Shown here: positions 26,309 through 38,281 of the stretch, in pieces
How positions within the stretch are numbered: the stretch's first letter is position 1
Layout: every line of letters begins with the position of its first letter
NCBI GenBank assembly: GCA_963573385.1
Contig: CAUYLG010004984.1
Coordinates: 58,371 to 122,370, forward strand
Length of the DNA stretch: 64,000 nucleotides
Reading direction: 5' to 3'
DNA from: Cacajao melanocephalus
Taxonomy: Eukaryota; Chordata; Mammalia; Primates; Pitheciidae
Translations under genes and position numbers: made by a program
The notes under the pieces: model-generated
Databases searched by the model: none
What the model was told of the DNA's origin: nothing
What the model saw: only the letters and a program-made list of their open reading frames with translations

Positions 26309-28853
26309 GGACTGTCGTTGATGAACATAGATGCAAAATCCTCAACAAAATACTCACAAATGAAACCCAATAGCACACCAAAGAGATAATACATTATGAT
26401 CAAGTGGAATTTATCCCAGTGATACAAAAATGATTCAACATACACAGATCAGTAAACATGATATATCACGTCAGCAGAATGAAGGATAAGAACTGTATGA
26501 TTATATCAACAGATGAAGAAAAGCATTTGATAAAATCATCCCTTCATAATAAAAACTCTCAATGAATGGGACAATAGAAGGAACATAGCTTTACCTATAA
26601 TAAAGATCACATATGGCAAACCCACAGGTAACATCATACTGAATGGAGAAAAACGGAAAGCCTTTCCTCTAAAAACTGAAACAAGACAAGGATGCCCACT
26701 TCTGCTACTCCTATTCAACTAGTATAGGAAATCTTAACCAAAGCAATTAGGCAGGAGAAAAAAAATAAAAGGCATCCAAATTGGAAAGGAGAAAGTCAAA
26801 TTTCCTTTCTTTGCAGATGACATAATTTTATATTTAGAAAAACCTAGACTCTACCAAGAAACTCTTAGATCTGATATAAAAAGTCAATAAAGTTGCAGGA
26901 TACAAAATCAACATACAAAAATTAGTAGCATTTCTATATACCAATAATGAACTCACTGAAAAAGAAATCAAGCAGGCAATTTCACTTACAATAGCTACAC
27001 AAAATAATAAAATACCTAGGAATAAATTAAATGGAGGTGAACGAACTCTATAAGGAAAGCTATAGGACACTGACGGAAGAAATTGAAGTGGACACAAATT
27101 AATGGAAAAACATCCTATGTCCATGAATTGGAAGAATTAATATCTTTAAAAAGATCATACTACACAAAGCAATCTATAGATTCAAAGCAATCCCTATCAA
27201 AAGACCAATGACATTTTTCACAGAAAAAGAAAAAAGAATCTTAAAATTTTAAAGGAGCCAAAATAGCGAAAGCAATGATGAGCAAAAAGAGCAAAGCTGC
27301 AAGCATCACGTGACATGACTTTAAAACATATTTCAAGTCTGTAGTAACCAAAACATCATGGTGTTGATATAAAAGCAGACACAAGGACCAGTGGAAGACA
27401 ATAGAGAACTCAGAAATAAATCCACCTATTTATAGCCAACAGATTTTTGACAAAAGGCGCCAAGGACATACCTTAGGGAAAGGGCACCTCTTCAATAAAT
27501 GGTGATGGAGAAACTGAATATCCATACACAGAAGAATGAAACTACAGCCCTACTTCTTAAAACATAAAAAAAATTTAAAAATGGATTAAAAATTTAAACA
27601 AAAACCCAAAATTACAAATCTTCTAGAAGAAAACATAGGGGAAATTCTCCAGGACATTGATCTAAGCAAAGGTTTTATGACTAATAGTTCTAAAGTGTAG
27701 GCAATACAAACAAAAATAGACACATGGGATTATATTAAACTAAAAAGCACCTGCACAGCGAAGGAAACAATCAACAGAGGGAAGAGACAACCTGTTGAAT
27801 GGGAGGAAATATTTGCAAACTGTTTATTCAACAAGGGACTAGTATCCAGAATACACAAGGAACTCAAGCAACACAATAGCAAAAATCAAATAATCCCATT
27901 AGAAAATGGACAAAGGACCTGAATAGACACTATCAAAGGAAGACATACAAATGGCAAACAGGCACATGAAAAAAGGCTCAGCATCACTAACCAGGAAAAT
28001 GCAAATCAAAGCCACGTGAGATACCATCTCACCCCAGTTAGAATGGCTACTATCAAAAAGACAAAAATAACAGGTGCTGGCAAGACAGCCAAGAAAAAAG
28101 ATCTCTAAGACACTGTTGATAGGAATATAAATTAGTATAGCCATTATGGGAAACAGTATAGAGATTTCTCAAATAACTAAAAATAGAACTACCATAAGAT
28201 CCAGCCATCCCACTACTGGATATTTATCCAAAGGAAATAAAATCAGCATATCAAAGGGATACCTGCATGCCCACGTTTATTGCAGCCCTATTCACAATAA
28301 CCAAGATATGGAATCAACCTAAGTGTCCATCAACAGATGAATGAATAAAGAAAATGTAGTACATATACACAATGGATTATTATTTGGGCATAAAAAAGAA
28401 TGAAATATTGTCATTTGCTGCAACATGGATGGAACTGGATGTCATCATGATAAGTGAAATAAGCCAGGCACGGAAAGACAAATATTGCATGTTCTCACTC
28501 ATATGTGGGAGATAATAAAGTTTACCTCATGGAAGTAGAGTAGAGTGATTGATAGATGCCAGATGCTGGGAAGGGTGAAGAGGGGAATAAAAAGAGGTTG
28601 GTTAATAGGTATAAACCGGTTTTAAAGTTTGATAGCAAAGTAGGATGACTATAATTAACAGCAATCTATTTTATATTTCAACATAGCCAGAAGAGAGGTC
28701 CTGAAATGTTCCCAACACATAGAAATAAGTGCTTGAGGTGATGGATACCCTAAATACCCTGATTCTTGATCATTACACATTCTATGTATGTAACAAAATA
28801 TCACATGTACCCCATAAATATATAGGAATATTATGTATCAATAATATATATAA
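26309..28853 (+). mobile_element. L1MA-type LINE-1, 5'-truncated (ORF2 3' part plus 3' UTR)
   Basis: It starts within ORF2 ('ttgatgaacatagatgcaaa') and runs through the reverse transcriptase to the 3' UTR. The catalytic block survives as F-A-D-D, encoded at 26810-26821 (human L1 also has FADD), upstream of 'aaaacctagact'. Later landmarks include 'gtgagataccatctcacccc', 'tccagccatcccactactgg' and 'aaatgtagtacatatacaca'. The 3' UTR ('atgactataattaacagcaa', 'caccataaatatata'-like end) is of L1MA/L1MB type. Many frameshifts and stops make it inactive. No clear target duplication was found. Confidence 0.93.
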
Positions 28854-29989
28854 AGATGATAGGCATTCCTTAAGCAGGAAGTGGAGCAGGTGGGAGTAGT
28901 AGGGGTGGGGACGGTTGCGGGAAATCCCACAACTTTTAGGGAGGGTAGAGAATTCCTTTGGTCACAGGGCTGGCCCAACCAGTCTCGAGATCCCAAGCAG
29001 TCCTGGGGCCTCTCAGGGATGCCTATAAATCAATTCACACAAACCACAGACTGCCTGTGTATTGTAAATTGCCATTAAATATTTTTTAGTTAGAAAAAAA
29101 AAAGAAACTCTGGCCGCTTTTGTTAAGTCACAGGACCCCATCTCCCCTGGCAGATCCCAAGAGAGACAAATTACTGCTGAAGAATAAGCTCTGTGCCCTG
29201 GCCTCCCACCTGTTGAACCCTCAGGTGGCCCTCTGTGAGCCTAGGCTGTTGCTATCACCCTGGGACCACACCTGTTGGAGCTGAGTCTCCCAACAGGTGT
29301 GCCAGCAAGGCAGCAGGAATATGAAAAAGACAGAGCTTTGTACGGGGCCCTTTTTTGGACCTAGAAGCTGATCCAAGCTACATTATTATGAAAAGTTATT
29401 AACTGATATTCAGTTACAGGATCATGGGCCAAACAAAGAATGAGGCCCAGTGTAGCCGAAAACCATATGGTCTGGGAGGCTGCACACACCTGTGAGAGAA
29501 CAGGCAGGCCTGGTTAGGAACCATCATCAATTCTAGGAAAGCCATAAAGTTTGGACTTGCTTCATGGCATTTTCTAATTAACTGTGCAGTGAGTTTTCTC
29601 CACTTCCTTATAAAGGCCTGTGCCCCCTCCTCCACCCAGCTCCATCTGCCATGGCCCATGACATCTGGGGAGAAGGTTCCCACTAAGACTCCCAGCAGTC
29701 AGATCATGGAATATGTTGTAAATAGGTAAATAGCATTTACCTCTGTGTCCAAAGCAAAAATAGAGGTGAATCTCTCAGAAAGTGTCATAAGGAGATTATC
29801 TAAAAGGGGAAAGAAACCATAGTGCATATATATACCAGCAAGAAGCCAAAAGCCACTTGTTTTAAGTGTAGAAAAGTGGTTAAACCAATTATATTTGCCC
29901 AATAGACTGTATTAGCAGAGTATAGAAAGATGAACGTAAATTCTATGTGACGACATGGAAAAAAACATATCATATAATGTTTGGTTAAA
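28854..29989. other. non-repetitive interval with E-box cluster
   Basis: No gene or confident repeat is present. Five CACCTG/CAGGTG hexamers lie between 29207 and 29492. A TATA-like 'ccttataaaggcctg' lies at about 29607. The first part has a short A-run at 29093-29103. Confidence 0.4.
29267..29301. promoter_or_regulatory. inverted repeat containing two E2-box half-sites
   Basis: The left arm cacacctgttggag (29267-29280) and right arm ctcccaacaggtgtg (29287-29301) pair with a single bulge around a 6-nt loop. Each arm carries a CACCTG/CAGGTG core in the AACAGGTG context bound by SNAI/ZEB/E-protein factors, and also fits a T-box half-site. It could be a protein site or simply a chance palindrome. 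Confidence 0.4.
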
Positions 29990-30200
29990 AAAAGTGGATG
30001 CAAAGATAAATGTCTGCTATAATTGTGCCAGTAAAGTTACATATTCATGTGGCACTGAGTAGAGTATGGTGACAAAAACTGAAAGCAACTTGGCTATTGT
30101 GGTAGGATTGTGGATGTTTTCTTCTTGCCTTTTCCATAGAATTTTGTTAATGCTTTTATAATGTTTGCATAATGCCTGTTTAAAAATAAAATGAAAAAAG
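29990..30200 (+). mobile_element. possible old LINE 3'-end fragment
   Basis: 'attgtggtaggattgtggat', a T/C-rich middle and 'cataatgcctgtttaaaaat' resemble the 3' end common to old L1M/L2-type repeats. The match is loose. Confidence 0.3.
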
Positions 30201-31090
30201 TACAGATTATTATTTTTAAAAGCAGGGTAGAGGTGGAAGAGAAACATAAATAGATTAGGTGATCAGAGTCAAACTTCCACCAAAGTTTTCCAGAACGCAG
30301 CCACATAAAGTGACTTCATGAGGAAGAATTCTTTCTTCACCATGGCTCATCCTTATGAAAAAGAAAAAGAAAAATTCAAAGTGTCTTGGAAGGGAGCAGA
30401 GGTTTCCACGGGCTTCTTTGCTGGGCAGGGCAATGATTTGACCATAGAGAGACTGAAGGCAGTTAGCAGGGTGAGGCTGTTCTTGGCTTTACTCCATTTA
30501 ACCTCTGCCATGTGAGCTAAGCAGGAAGATAAACGTCAACCAAGTGCAAAACAAGGCCCCCCAGTGCCCAGGCAGATGATTGTGTCCCAACAGCTGCAGG
30601 GGGAATGGTAAGAGAAGATTGGCGAGGAATCCCCAGAAAGCAGCTCTTGCCCCGCTCTCAGCCAGGGGCCCAGCTCTGGGTCAGAGCCCCTGCTGCTTTC
30701 CTGGAAGGCTTGGCTACTAGCCGCCTGCCTCCTGAAACGGAAAACCTGCAGTGCCCAGGTCCCAGCCCACCCTGTGCTTTTTGAAAGGAATTTTCTTACA
30801 GGAGTTCAGAATTTTACTCTTGGTCAATTAAAAGATACGTTTCTGCTGTCTTGGGATTCGTGTAAACCTGGAGTTGGGGGCTCTCACTTATATTAAACTT
30901 CAGGATTGAATAAATAGGTCTTATTTAAAAATTCAAGAGACTCTTCAGAAGAAAACTCACCTGGGGGCTAGGTTTTCATCCTGTATGACGCTGAGTGTGA
31001 GAAGAAGACTCAGAGGAAGGGATTGTGCCTTCCAGAGAGTAGGACAGAGTGTGAGAAAGGTCAGGGAAAATGGTGCTTCAGAGGATGAGA
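30201..31090. other. non-repetitive interval, GC-richer near 30560-30780
   Basis: No gene is recognised. The 30560-30780 part is GC-richer than average and carries CAGCTG E-boxes; its function is unknown. Confidence 0.4.
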
Positions 31091-31520
31091 CAAGCTTATA
31101 CAATAGCTTCTATTCCAGCCCCAGAAGGGAGGCGGCCGCGCCGTGTAATATTTCCAGTTAAGGGAAACACATAAATGTTCAGAAAACAGCCTGGAACCAT
31201 CAGGGTTATAATTCCTGGCTGCAGCACCCGGAAGGGAGGGAGCAAAAGGAGCCACGCAAGAGTAATTAGGCAATTGCTGACCACAGCTCTGAACCTGCAG
31301 TCACTGATAAACACAACATAAATTTTTTAAGGGGCCACTCTGCGTGGAACACAATTTTGATATCTGAGAAGCAGCCAGACTTTGCCTTTATGAGGAATCA
31401 ACTTAAAGCTTGTAAAATACACCTGTGATTCTAGCATGTTTTTTTTTTTTTAGGCAAATATGCTGCTGTCTTCTGGCTGCTCTGCAGTTTGCAATGCCAT
31501 TTGCATGTCTTCTTTTGAGA
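31091..31520. promoter_or_regulatory. candidate regulatory block with NotI site
   Basis: Non-repetitive. It has a rare GCGGCCGC at 31132-31139 inside a small CpG cluster, a homeodomain-rich stretch 'gagtaattaggcaattgctg' near 31259, and a perfect POU octamer ATTTGCAT at 31499-31506. The juxtaposition of CpG and homeodomain sites is enhancer-like but unproven. Confidence 0.3.
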
Positions 31521-32284
31521 AATTGGCCTCTTGGTGCTTCAGGGCCGCTTTAGAGATGGTGAAAATAGCTTTACCAGTTGCTGCCTCCCAGTCACTCAGG
31601 GGTGATATTAAATCTGGGGGTAGTTAACACTCCCTTGAGAAATAAATCTGGGAGATAAAAGTCTCTCTTAAGCCCTACAAGACTCTCTGCTTTCAGGCAT
31701 CTTCAATGTTTTAAAAACCTCTCCCTTGCTCTCATTTCGTGGCATTTCTCTTTGTGTTTCAGCAGACAGATGGAAGAGAGGATCTTCATGGGGAGTTCCA
31801 CTGGAAGTAGGTCCAAAGGAAGAAATCCTGCATTCCCAGAATACAGTGTTCTTTCCTGTCCTTTGCTCAAATCTTCCCAAATTCTTGCATCTTGCAACTG
31901 AGCATCTTGAGGAAAAAGAGAAAAAGAAAAACTAGGAAAATCGAATGTAAACATAATACATAGATTATGTTATCAAATTGAAAATCAAATCAAAAACATG
32001 ATAGCTTTACTTCTTTATCCTTCTTACTTATCCTTTTTTCAAATGGAGATTGTCTTACACTTAGCAACATTAAGCCATACTGAAGATATAGACCATCTAT
32101 TCCCCGATCTTAGGACTGTCACAGATGTGTTGGCATCCAGAATGTACTCCCATGCTCTACCCTAAATGCCCTGCCCTCTATTTCCAAACACCCAACTCCT
32201 ACCTTTTCCTCCATAGTCAGCTTCTAATGCCCCACCCTCTTTGAAATTTTCTCTGATTTTCCCAGTCCCACAGATCTGAGAGAC
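31521..32284. other. non-repetitive interval
   Basis: No gene is recognised. 32199-32275 loosely resembles an L2 sense fragment but is too short to call. Confidence 0.4.
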
Positions 32285-32560
32285 TTCATAGTGCCCTGGT
32301 TAGTAGCACAGATGCTGAATCCAGTCTTCCTGTATTCACATCTCAGCACTGCTTCTGGACATCTGTGCAACTATGTGCAAGCTGCTCAACCTCTCTGTGT
32401 ACCAGTCTCTTCTCCTACAAAATAAAGGCACAAATAGAATCCCCTTCATAGTTCTAAAATTAAGTGTTTTGATACACTTGAAACACTTACAAGAGCACCT
32501 TGTATATAGTAATCACTCAAGTATTCGCTCCTATTAATACGCTATTATTACCTTTTTATT
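32285..32560 (+). mobile_element. MIR SINE
   Basis: Near full length in sense: 'ggttagtagcacagatgctg', 'tgtgcaactatgtgcaagct', 'caacctctctgtgtaccagt', 'acttacaagagcaccttgta', 'tagtaatcactcaagtattc', ending 'tacgctattattacc'. Confidence 0.8.
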
Positions 32561-33574
32561 TCTCACAGGATTATCTAAATGCTTTCTATTGGCACCTATT
32601 TTTGGAAGATATTTTGCCTGTATTCTTCTTATTTGAAATCATATCTTCCATCTCTTAAGGGAAGATTTGGGGCTCTATTCTGTTTTCCTTAATGTCATCT
32701 GGTAGAAAAGACAGATTGACTACTAAGCTCAAGGGCAAATAAAAATGGTGCGCTGGGCCATACAGCCTCCTTGATGTCTGGAATCAATGTACAGAGAGGT
32801 GAAATTAAAGGAAGTATCACAGAAGAGTTGAGTTGTGAGCAGAGTATATAAGGAAAGAAGGGCATGAAATGAAGAGAGAGAGAAAGATTGCTGGGTTCCC
32901 CAGGTCAAAGAAAAATGTATGGAAAGGCAGGGTACCCCCAGGTCGGGTGTGTGCAGGGTCAGAGATTGAGAGAATGGCAGGAAAAAATGTGCCAAGACTA
33001 TAACCTAGGGGACCATTGTGACTTTTTGGGAAAAAAAAACAGAAACAAAAAACAACTTCCTTTGGCATCCAAGTAACCACAGCTTCTGTGTCTTTCCAGG
33101 GGGCTCTGCTCTTCACCCTGCCCACTTCCTTCCAAAGCAGCTCCACTTTTGCCAAGGGCAGAGGAAAACAAACTCATGGACTTCTGTACTGCCCACTAGC
33201 ACTCTCTCAATGACACCTGCTGCCCTCCTCAATCTCCAGTCCCTACCACCAGCTCCTCTCTGAGAGCCACTCCCTAGTCCTGAGCCCTGCCAGATTCCCC
33301 CTGCCAACCTTGCCATTCCCCCAGTCCCTGCCAGGCAGTGCAGCTTCCCTGTGGGATACCCTTGGCAACAGGCAGATGTTCTCTCCCACGCCAGCAGCAA
33401 GAATGAGCACTCCCGCGGGTGGCCTCTTGTGTGCTCTCCCTCCGTTCCCAATTGGGGATGTTCCCTGCACTCTGAACCACTCAGGAGGCTAGGACTTAAA
33501 GATATCGACCCAGGTGGGTATGCATGTCTGCTGATACTTCAGGAAGGGACTAGATGCTAAGTATCCATGTTAGT
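32561..33574. other. non-repetitive interval
   Basis: No gene is recognised. The 33090-33480 part is GC-richer; overlapping frames on both strands argue against coding. A splice-acceptor-like 'tgtgtctttccag' occurs near 33089 without other exon evidence. Confidence 0.35.
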
Positions 33575-33700
33575 GAGAACACCAAAGATCATCCGGTTCA
33601 GCCACTCATTTTAGAAATGTGGAAAGGAGGCTCAAAGACACATGACCTGCTGCATGTCACACCACATCTTTGCTGCAAAACTAAGCCTCCTTTTATTCCT
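33575..33700 (-). mobile_element. MIR-like SINE fragment, antisense
   Basis: 'agatcatccggttcagccac', 'cattttagaaatgtggaaag', 'gaggctcaaagacacatgac' match the reverse complement of the MIR centre, with high divergence. Confidence 0.5.
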
Positions 33701-35617
33701 TTATCCTGGGGGAAAACCACTTCCAGTTCAGAGGCTATTGTTTTTTTCTCAGTGGTCTCATTCCCATATTGAAATTACATTGAGTTTTAATGAGTAGAAT
33801 GTCAAAAGCATTTAGAACTATGATCTCCAAACTCTTTTGACCATAACCCACAGCCACAAATAATTTTTTATCATAAACCAGCATATATCACTGAATCAAA
33901 GGGTCTGTGATACAGTACTTATCCTTACTAAGTGTGATGCATAACAGTATTTTTCTATTGCTGGAAATATTGGTTGGGCCCACTAAATTGAATTTATAAC
34001 AGATAATTTAGAAAACATGGACTTGGGAAGTGTCTTCATGTGGGAACCACACAAGAGCAGATGAGACACGGAATTTACTTAGCAGGTGAGTCCAGGAAAT
34101 ACCAAAGAGGGTTGAGAAAAATAAGACGGGAAAAGAGAAAAGCCACAGGTCACTTGTGTAGGCAAACCAGGCCTCACTCCCACTAGGACCCTCTAAGAAA
34201 CTGTTTAGCATGCATCCTGGAATTATCCCACCATGGGTGGAGAACCCCGGGTACTTATCCATGGACTTCATAGCCTTCTTCTTGAGAATTTTCACTGGGA
34301 ATATTAAATCCATAAAACTGCTGCACTGCTCTGGGAGAGGTGAGCTACTCCCTTTGAGGCCACAGAAAACCCTCAGGCAGAGAGAAGCAGAGAAAAGCAG
34401 AGGGTCTAGGTGTTTGAGGTAGGAAGCTGTCAGCTGCAGAAGCCAGCCACTTCTGCTGCAGGTGAACTCGGAGTGGCTAGAAAGGGACCTGGAGGGGTGT
34501 TAACAGCAGCTGCTGCAGAAAATACCGTGTCGTTTGAGGCTGCTGTACCCTCCTGTAAAGCATCCTTACTAGGTTTCAAAAGGAAAAAGCCAAAAAGTGC
34601 CACATAAGTAGGAAAGAAAGGGTTAACAAAACAAGAGATGCTGTTAGATTCAGTTAATCCAGGAAATATACCAAACACTCCCTTCTCATTTTTCACTTCA
34701 TTGTACTATTGCTGACTTAAAGAAAAGGCCAGGAGAAAATTAGCTGCACTCTGTAATCACACTGTGTAGAATATTGCTGCTTGAAATGTTATTATCTGAA
34801 ATGTCTGTGACTATAAATCCAGACCTTAATAATATAAAGATTTTGACTACAGATTTTTTCATCAATTTTCGATTTTCTACCCACATATCTGGATGTCAAA
34901 CAGCTAGGCACCTCCATGATACCTAGGCCTGTAGTGCGACCCAGAAAGCCAAACAGAAGGCACCTCACATATTTAATATCTAAAAAAACTTTGAAATCCT
35001 TAAGGTTGAAAGACTCCATGTAACTACAAATTGTCATCATAATACAAATGTGTCTGGATAGACAAGTCCAGTGGAAAAGTGCATTTTCACCAAGGCCTGG
35101 GTCTTCATGTTCATTGATCAAACACACATTTCAAATTTCCCAAGCCTAGCATGTTCACACCCCAGCATGTGCAGTCCATCTGGAGCACATGGAAAGCGGA
35201 AGCAGACAGGCTCTGGAGCTGCTGGGGAAAGAGGCCTGGATGCTCAGCTCGCTTCTGCCTGTAGCTATGTGACCTTGGACAAAGTCTCTGAACCCTGTTT
35301 TTCTGAATCAAGGAAGCACTTTGAAGGATAAGAAAGGGCTATGTCATAGCCCCGGATAAGGGATTGGAGGATTGCATCTTCTCAGTTGCATAACTTGGGA
35401 TGCCCCACTGGTCACGGCCTTGACCTTTCCATTCCATTTTCAGATGCATAAACTATAAATGAAACCAGACATTGGAAAAATAATAGGGCTTATTAAAATG
35501 GGACTCTCTGTCTTGCATTTCATAATCGTCTTGCATTAAGCTCCATACAAGATCTGAACAAATGGATATGCTCTCTTTTTATGCTTATTTTTATCACCAT
35601 TGTCATCATCTACTACC
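33701..35617. other. 1.9-kb non-repetitive interval
   Basis: No gene or repeat family is recognised. Around 34430-34520 there are several CAGCTG E-boxes, including the perfect palindrome CAGCAGCTGCTG at 34504-34515. Confidence 0.4.
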
Positions 35618-35692
35618 ATAGCAGCACACTTACTGAGTGCCTACAGTACACAGAGCATTGTGCTAAGTAATCAGCCAGGGATACAGAGCTCA
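35618..35692 (-). mobile_element. L2 3'-end fragment, antisense
   Basis: 'cttactgagtgcctacagta', 'gagcattgtgctaagtaatc' and 'agggatacagagctcaatag' match the reverse complement of the L2 3' end. Confidence 0.55.
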
Positions 35693-36027
35693 ATAGTCAA
35701 GGTTCTCCAGAGGATTTTACTGAAAGTTAAAACTCACGTGTATAAATAGAGACATAACATCATGAGGTATTATGTGATAAAGACCAGATAAATGGGCTGC
35801 ATACCTGATGCCATCAAAAGTTAGAAATCCCCTTCTGGTAAATCAGGCTAATAACTGGTTATTTGCACTAACCCTCATCAACCATTCCCTATCTTTCAAA
35901 TATTTACAACCAGTTCTCCACTGGACACTTCCTATAAGACTTTTAAAAGACTCAATCATTTTCTATTCAAAACAAAATCCTCGCCAGGCCCCTTCTGACT
36001 GCCACTATCCTCAAGCTAGCATGTCTT
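35693..36027. other. non-repetitive interval
   Basis: No gene or repeat family is recognised with confidence. Confidence 0.35.
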
Positions 36028-36523
<496 letters not shown>

Positions 36524-36564
36524 TTTCATTCTTAAATAAGCTCTTTTATGACATAGAATACAAT

Positions 36565-36715
36565 ATTAAGAAGTGCAAAAATCATGAACATAAATGTTTA
36601 CAAAATAAACATGCCTTTGTAACCACTATTTGGATAAACAGCATATCACCAAACCCCTAGAAGCCCCTATCTTGGTGTCCCCTTCCAGTCGCTACTCCTA
36701 CTGAGAAGTAACCAC
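36565..36715 (-). mobile_element. L1M fragment, antisense (outer part 1)
   Basis: 'ttgtaaccactatttggata', 'cacaccaaacccctagaag'-type sequence and 'ctactgagaagtaaccac' match the reverse complement of an L1M 3' region. Its continuation appears beyond the inserted block, at 37321. Confidence 0.65.
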
Positions 36716-36920
36716 AAACAGTGGTCTGCACCCCAGGCCCCCTCCAGGACTCAAGCATTTATTCCCCTACTGGGAGTGTCGGCTACTAGCAGCTCTTAGC
36801 CTCACCCCACTCCAAGACTTCCCTGGATAAAGAGAGCCTTACTCAGGGTCCTGCACCATTCCTCAAGGTGTCTCACATCCAGTGACTGGTTGATGTTTAA
36901 ATGACTAGATGTAAAGGCTG

Positions 36921-36923
<3 letters not shown>

Positions 36924-36968
<45 letters not shown>
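36924..36968 (+). repeat. (TG)n microsatellite
   Basis: About 22 uninterrupted TG units, followed by a T/A-rich stretch that is the tail of the adjoining FLAM. Confidence 0.98.
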
Positions 36969-36969
<1 letters not shown>

Positions 36970-37141
36970 GTTTATTTTTTATTTATTTATTTTTTAAGGC
37001 AAGGTCTCACTTCACTCTGTTGCCCAGGCTGGAGTGCAGTGGTATGATAACTGCAGCCTCTGTCTCCTTGGGCTCAAGTGATCCTCCCACTTGGGCCTCC
37101 CAAAGCACTGGGATGACAGGTGTGAGCCATCATGCCTGGCC
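36970..37141 (-). mobile_element. FLAM (free left Alu monomer), antisense
   Basis: A single Alu arm in reverse orientation: 'aaggtctcacttcactctgt', 'tgcccaggctggagtgcagt', 'gggctcaagtgatcctccca', 'gtgtgagccatcatgcctgg'. It lacks a second arm and the A-rich linker of dimeric Alus. FLAMs predate AluJ. Confidence 0.85.
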
Positions 37142-37320
37142 ACCATCATAGCTAGAAAGCTCCCCTTTAAGTTAGCTGAGGCCCTGCTTGTGACTTCATC
37201 ACAGTTCACCTTTTCCTTCTGACCTTCCCAGCGTCCTTCATTCACTCTCACGGCTTGACCCTCAGGTCACACCCCAATCAACTTACCGCACACAAATCTC
37301 TACTTCCTGGGGAATCTAAC

Positions 37321-37768
37321 ATGTGATACCACAGACTTACTGCTAACATAGATTGCTTCCCATGACTTTGAGCTTTACATTAAAATTATACAGTGTGTGC
37401 TTTTATGTGCCTGGCTTCTTTTGTCTAACGTTCTGTGAGATTCATACATGTTGTGTATAACAGTAGTTTACTCCTTTTTATTGTATCATTTATGATATTC
37501 TTTATAAATCTACCACAGCATAATTATAATTTTTCTGTTTATGGCCTTTTAGGTCTTTTCTAATTTTTGGTTATTATGAATAATACTGCAATGAACACTT
37601 GTGTATCTTTTGGTGCTTATAAGTAAAAATTTCTGTTGGGTATATACCTAGATATGTAATCCTGTTCTATAAGGTATATTTATGTTCAGATGTAGTGAAT
37701 ATTGCTAAGGAGTATTCAAAGTATTTGTACTACTTCATACTTCAATTAGCAGAGCATGAGAGTTTCCA
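37321..37768 (-). mobile_element. L1M fragment, antisense (outer part 2)
   Basis: 'ctaacatagattgcttccca', 'aaaattatacagtgtgtgct', 'gtgcctggcttcttttgtct', 'ggttattatgaataatactg' and 'gttgggtatatacctagata' match the L1M reverse complement in order, continuing the piece at 36565. Confidence 0.82.
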
Positions 37769-37770
37769 CT

Positions 37771-37814
37771 GGATTTGCTATCTGGCCCTTTAAGGAAAAG
37801 GTTGGCCAATCCCG
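37771..37814 (+). mobile_element. MER20 terminal fragment
   Basis: 'gctatctggccctttaagga' and 'aaaggttggccaatcccgg' match the 3' end of MER20 in forward orientation. A larger copy in opposite orientation starts 128 bp downstream. Confidence 0.6.
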
Positions 37815-37941
37815 GATCTAAGCCAAAGAATGAGAGGAGCACAAGTTTTAAGGTAGAAAAACACCTGGTATACCTTCAAGCAAGGGTAAGAACACCAGTT
37901 TGTTTAGGTAGATAGGACTAGGTAGAAATCACAGTTCAGAT

Positions 37942-38281
37942 CACGGATCAGCAGCCCTTTCTATGTGATGGACCAGATTGTAATTTTAGGCTTTGCAGGC
38001 CATATGGTCTCTGTTGCAACCATTCAACTCTGCCACTGCAGCTCAAAATCAGTCAGGAACAATAAGCAAAATATGAGAGTGGGTATATGCCGATACAACT
38101 GATTTAAGGACACTAAAATTTGAATTTTATATCATTTTCATGTTGTCACAAAGTATTACTCTTCTTTTGATTTTCTCCAACAATTAAAAATGTAAGTGTA
38201 AGAAACATTCTTCTCTTGTGGGGTAAACACAAACGGGCAGTGGGCTGGGCTTGGCTCATGGGCCGTAGTTTGTTGACCCTT
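37942..38281 (-). mobile_element. MER20B-like hAT element, antisense
   Basis: The plus strand starts 'cacggatcagcagccctttc', contains 'taggctttgcaggccatatg', 'gtctctgttgcaaccattca', a central AT-rich insert ('aaatttgaattttatatcat'), and ends 'tgggccgtagtttgttgacc', consistent with the long MER20-related form. No clean 8-bp duplication was seen. Confidence 0.75.

Larger units (their letters stand above)
36716..37320 (+). mobile_element. probable ERVL-like LTR interrupting L1M
   Basis: The block separates two L1M pieces that adjoin in consensus. Its end, 'ccaatcaacttaccgcacac' followed by 'aaatctctacttcctgggga', resembles the ERVL-type LTR terminus also seen near 3830. It contains the TG tract and a FLAM. 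Family and exact borders are uncertain. Confidence 0.4.

Noticed and set aside
29600..29620. TATA box of a promoter
   Set aside because: A TATAAA-like word alone, with no initiator, CpG context or LTR identity, is not enough.
33085..33101. Splice acceptor marking an exon start
   Set aside because: One pyrimidine-AG motif without a matching donor or coherent frame is expected by chance.
36924..36968. TG tracts as CRISPR-like or satellite arrays of interest
   Set aside because: Ordinary dinucleotide microsatellites; no repeat-spacer structure exists anywhere in the window.
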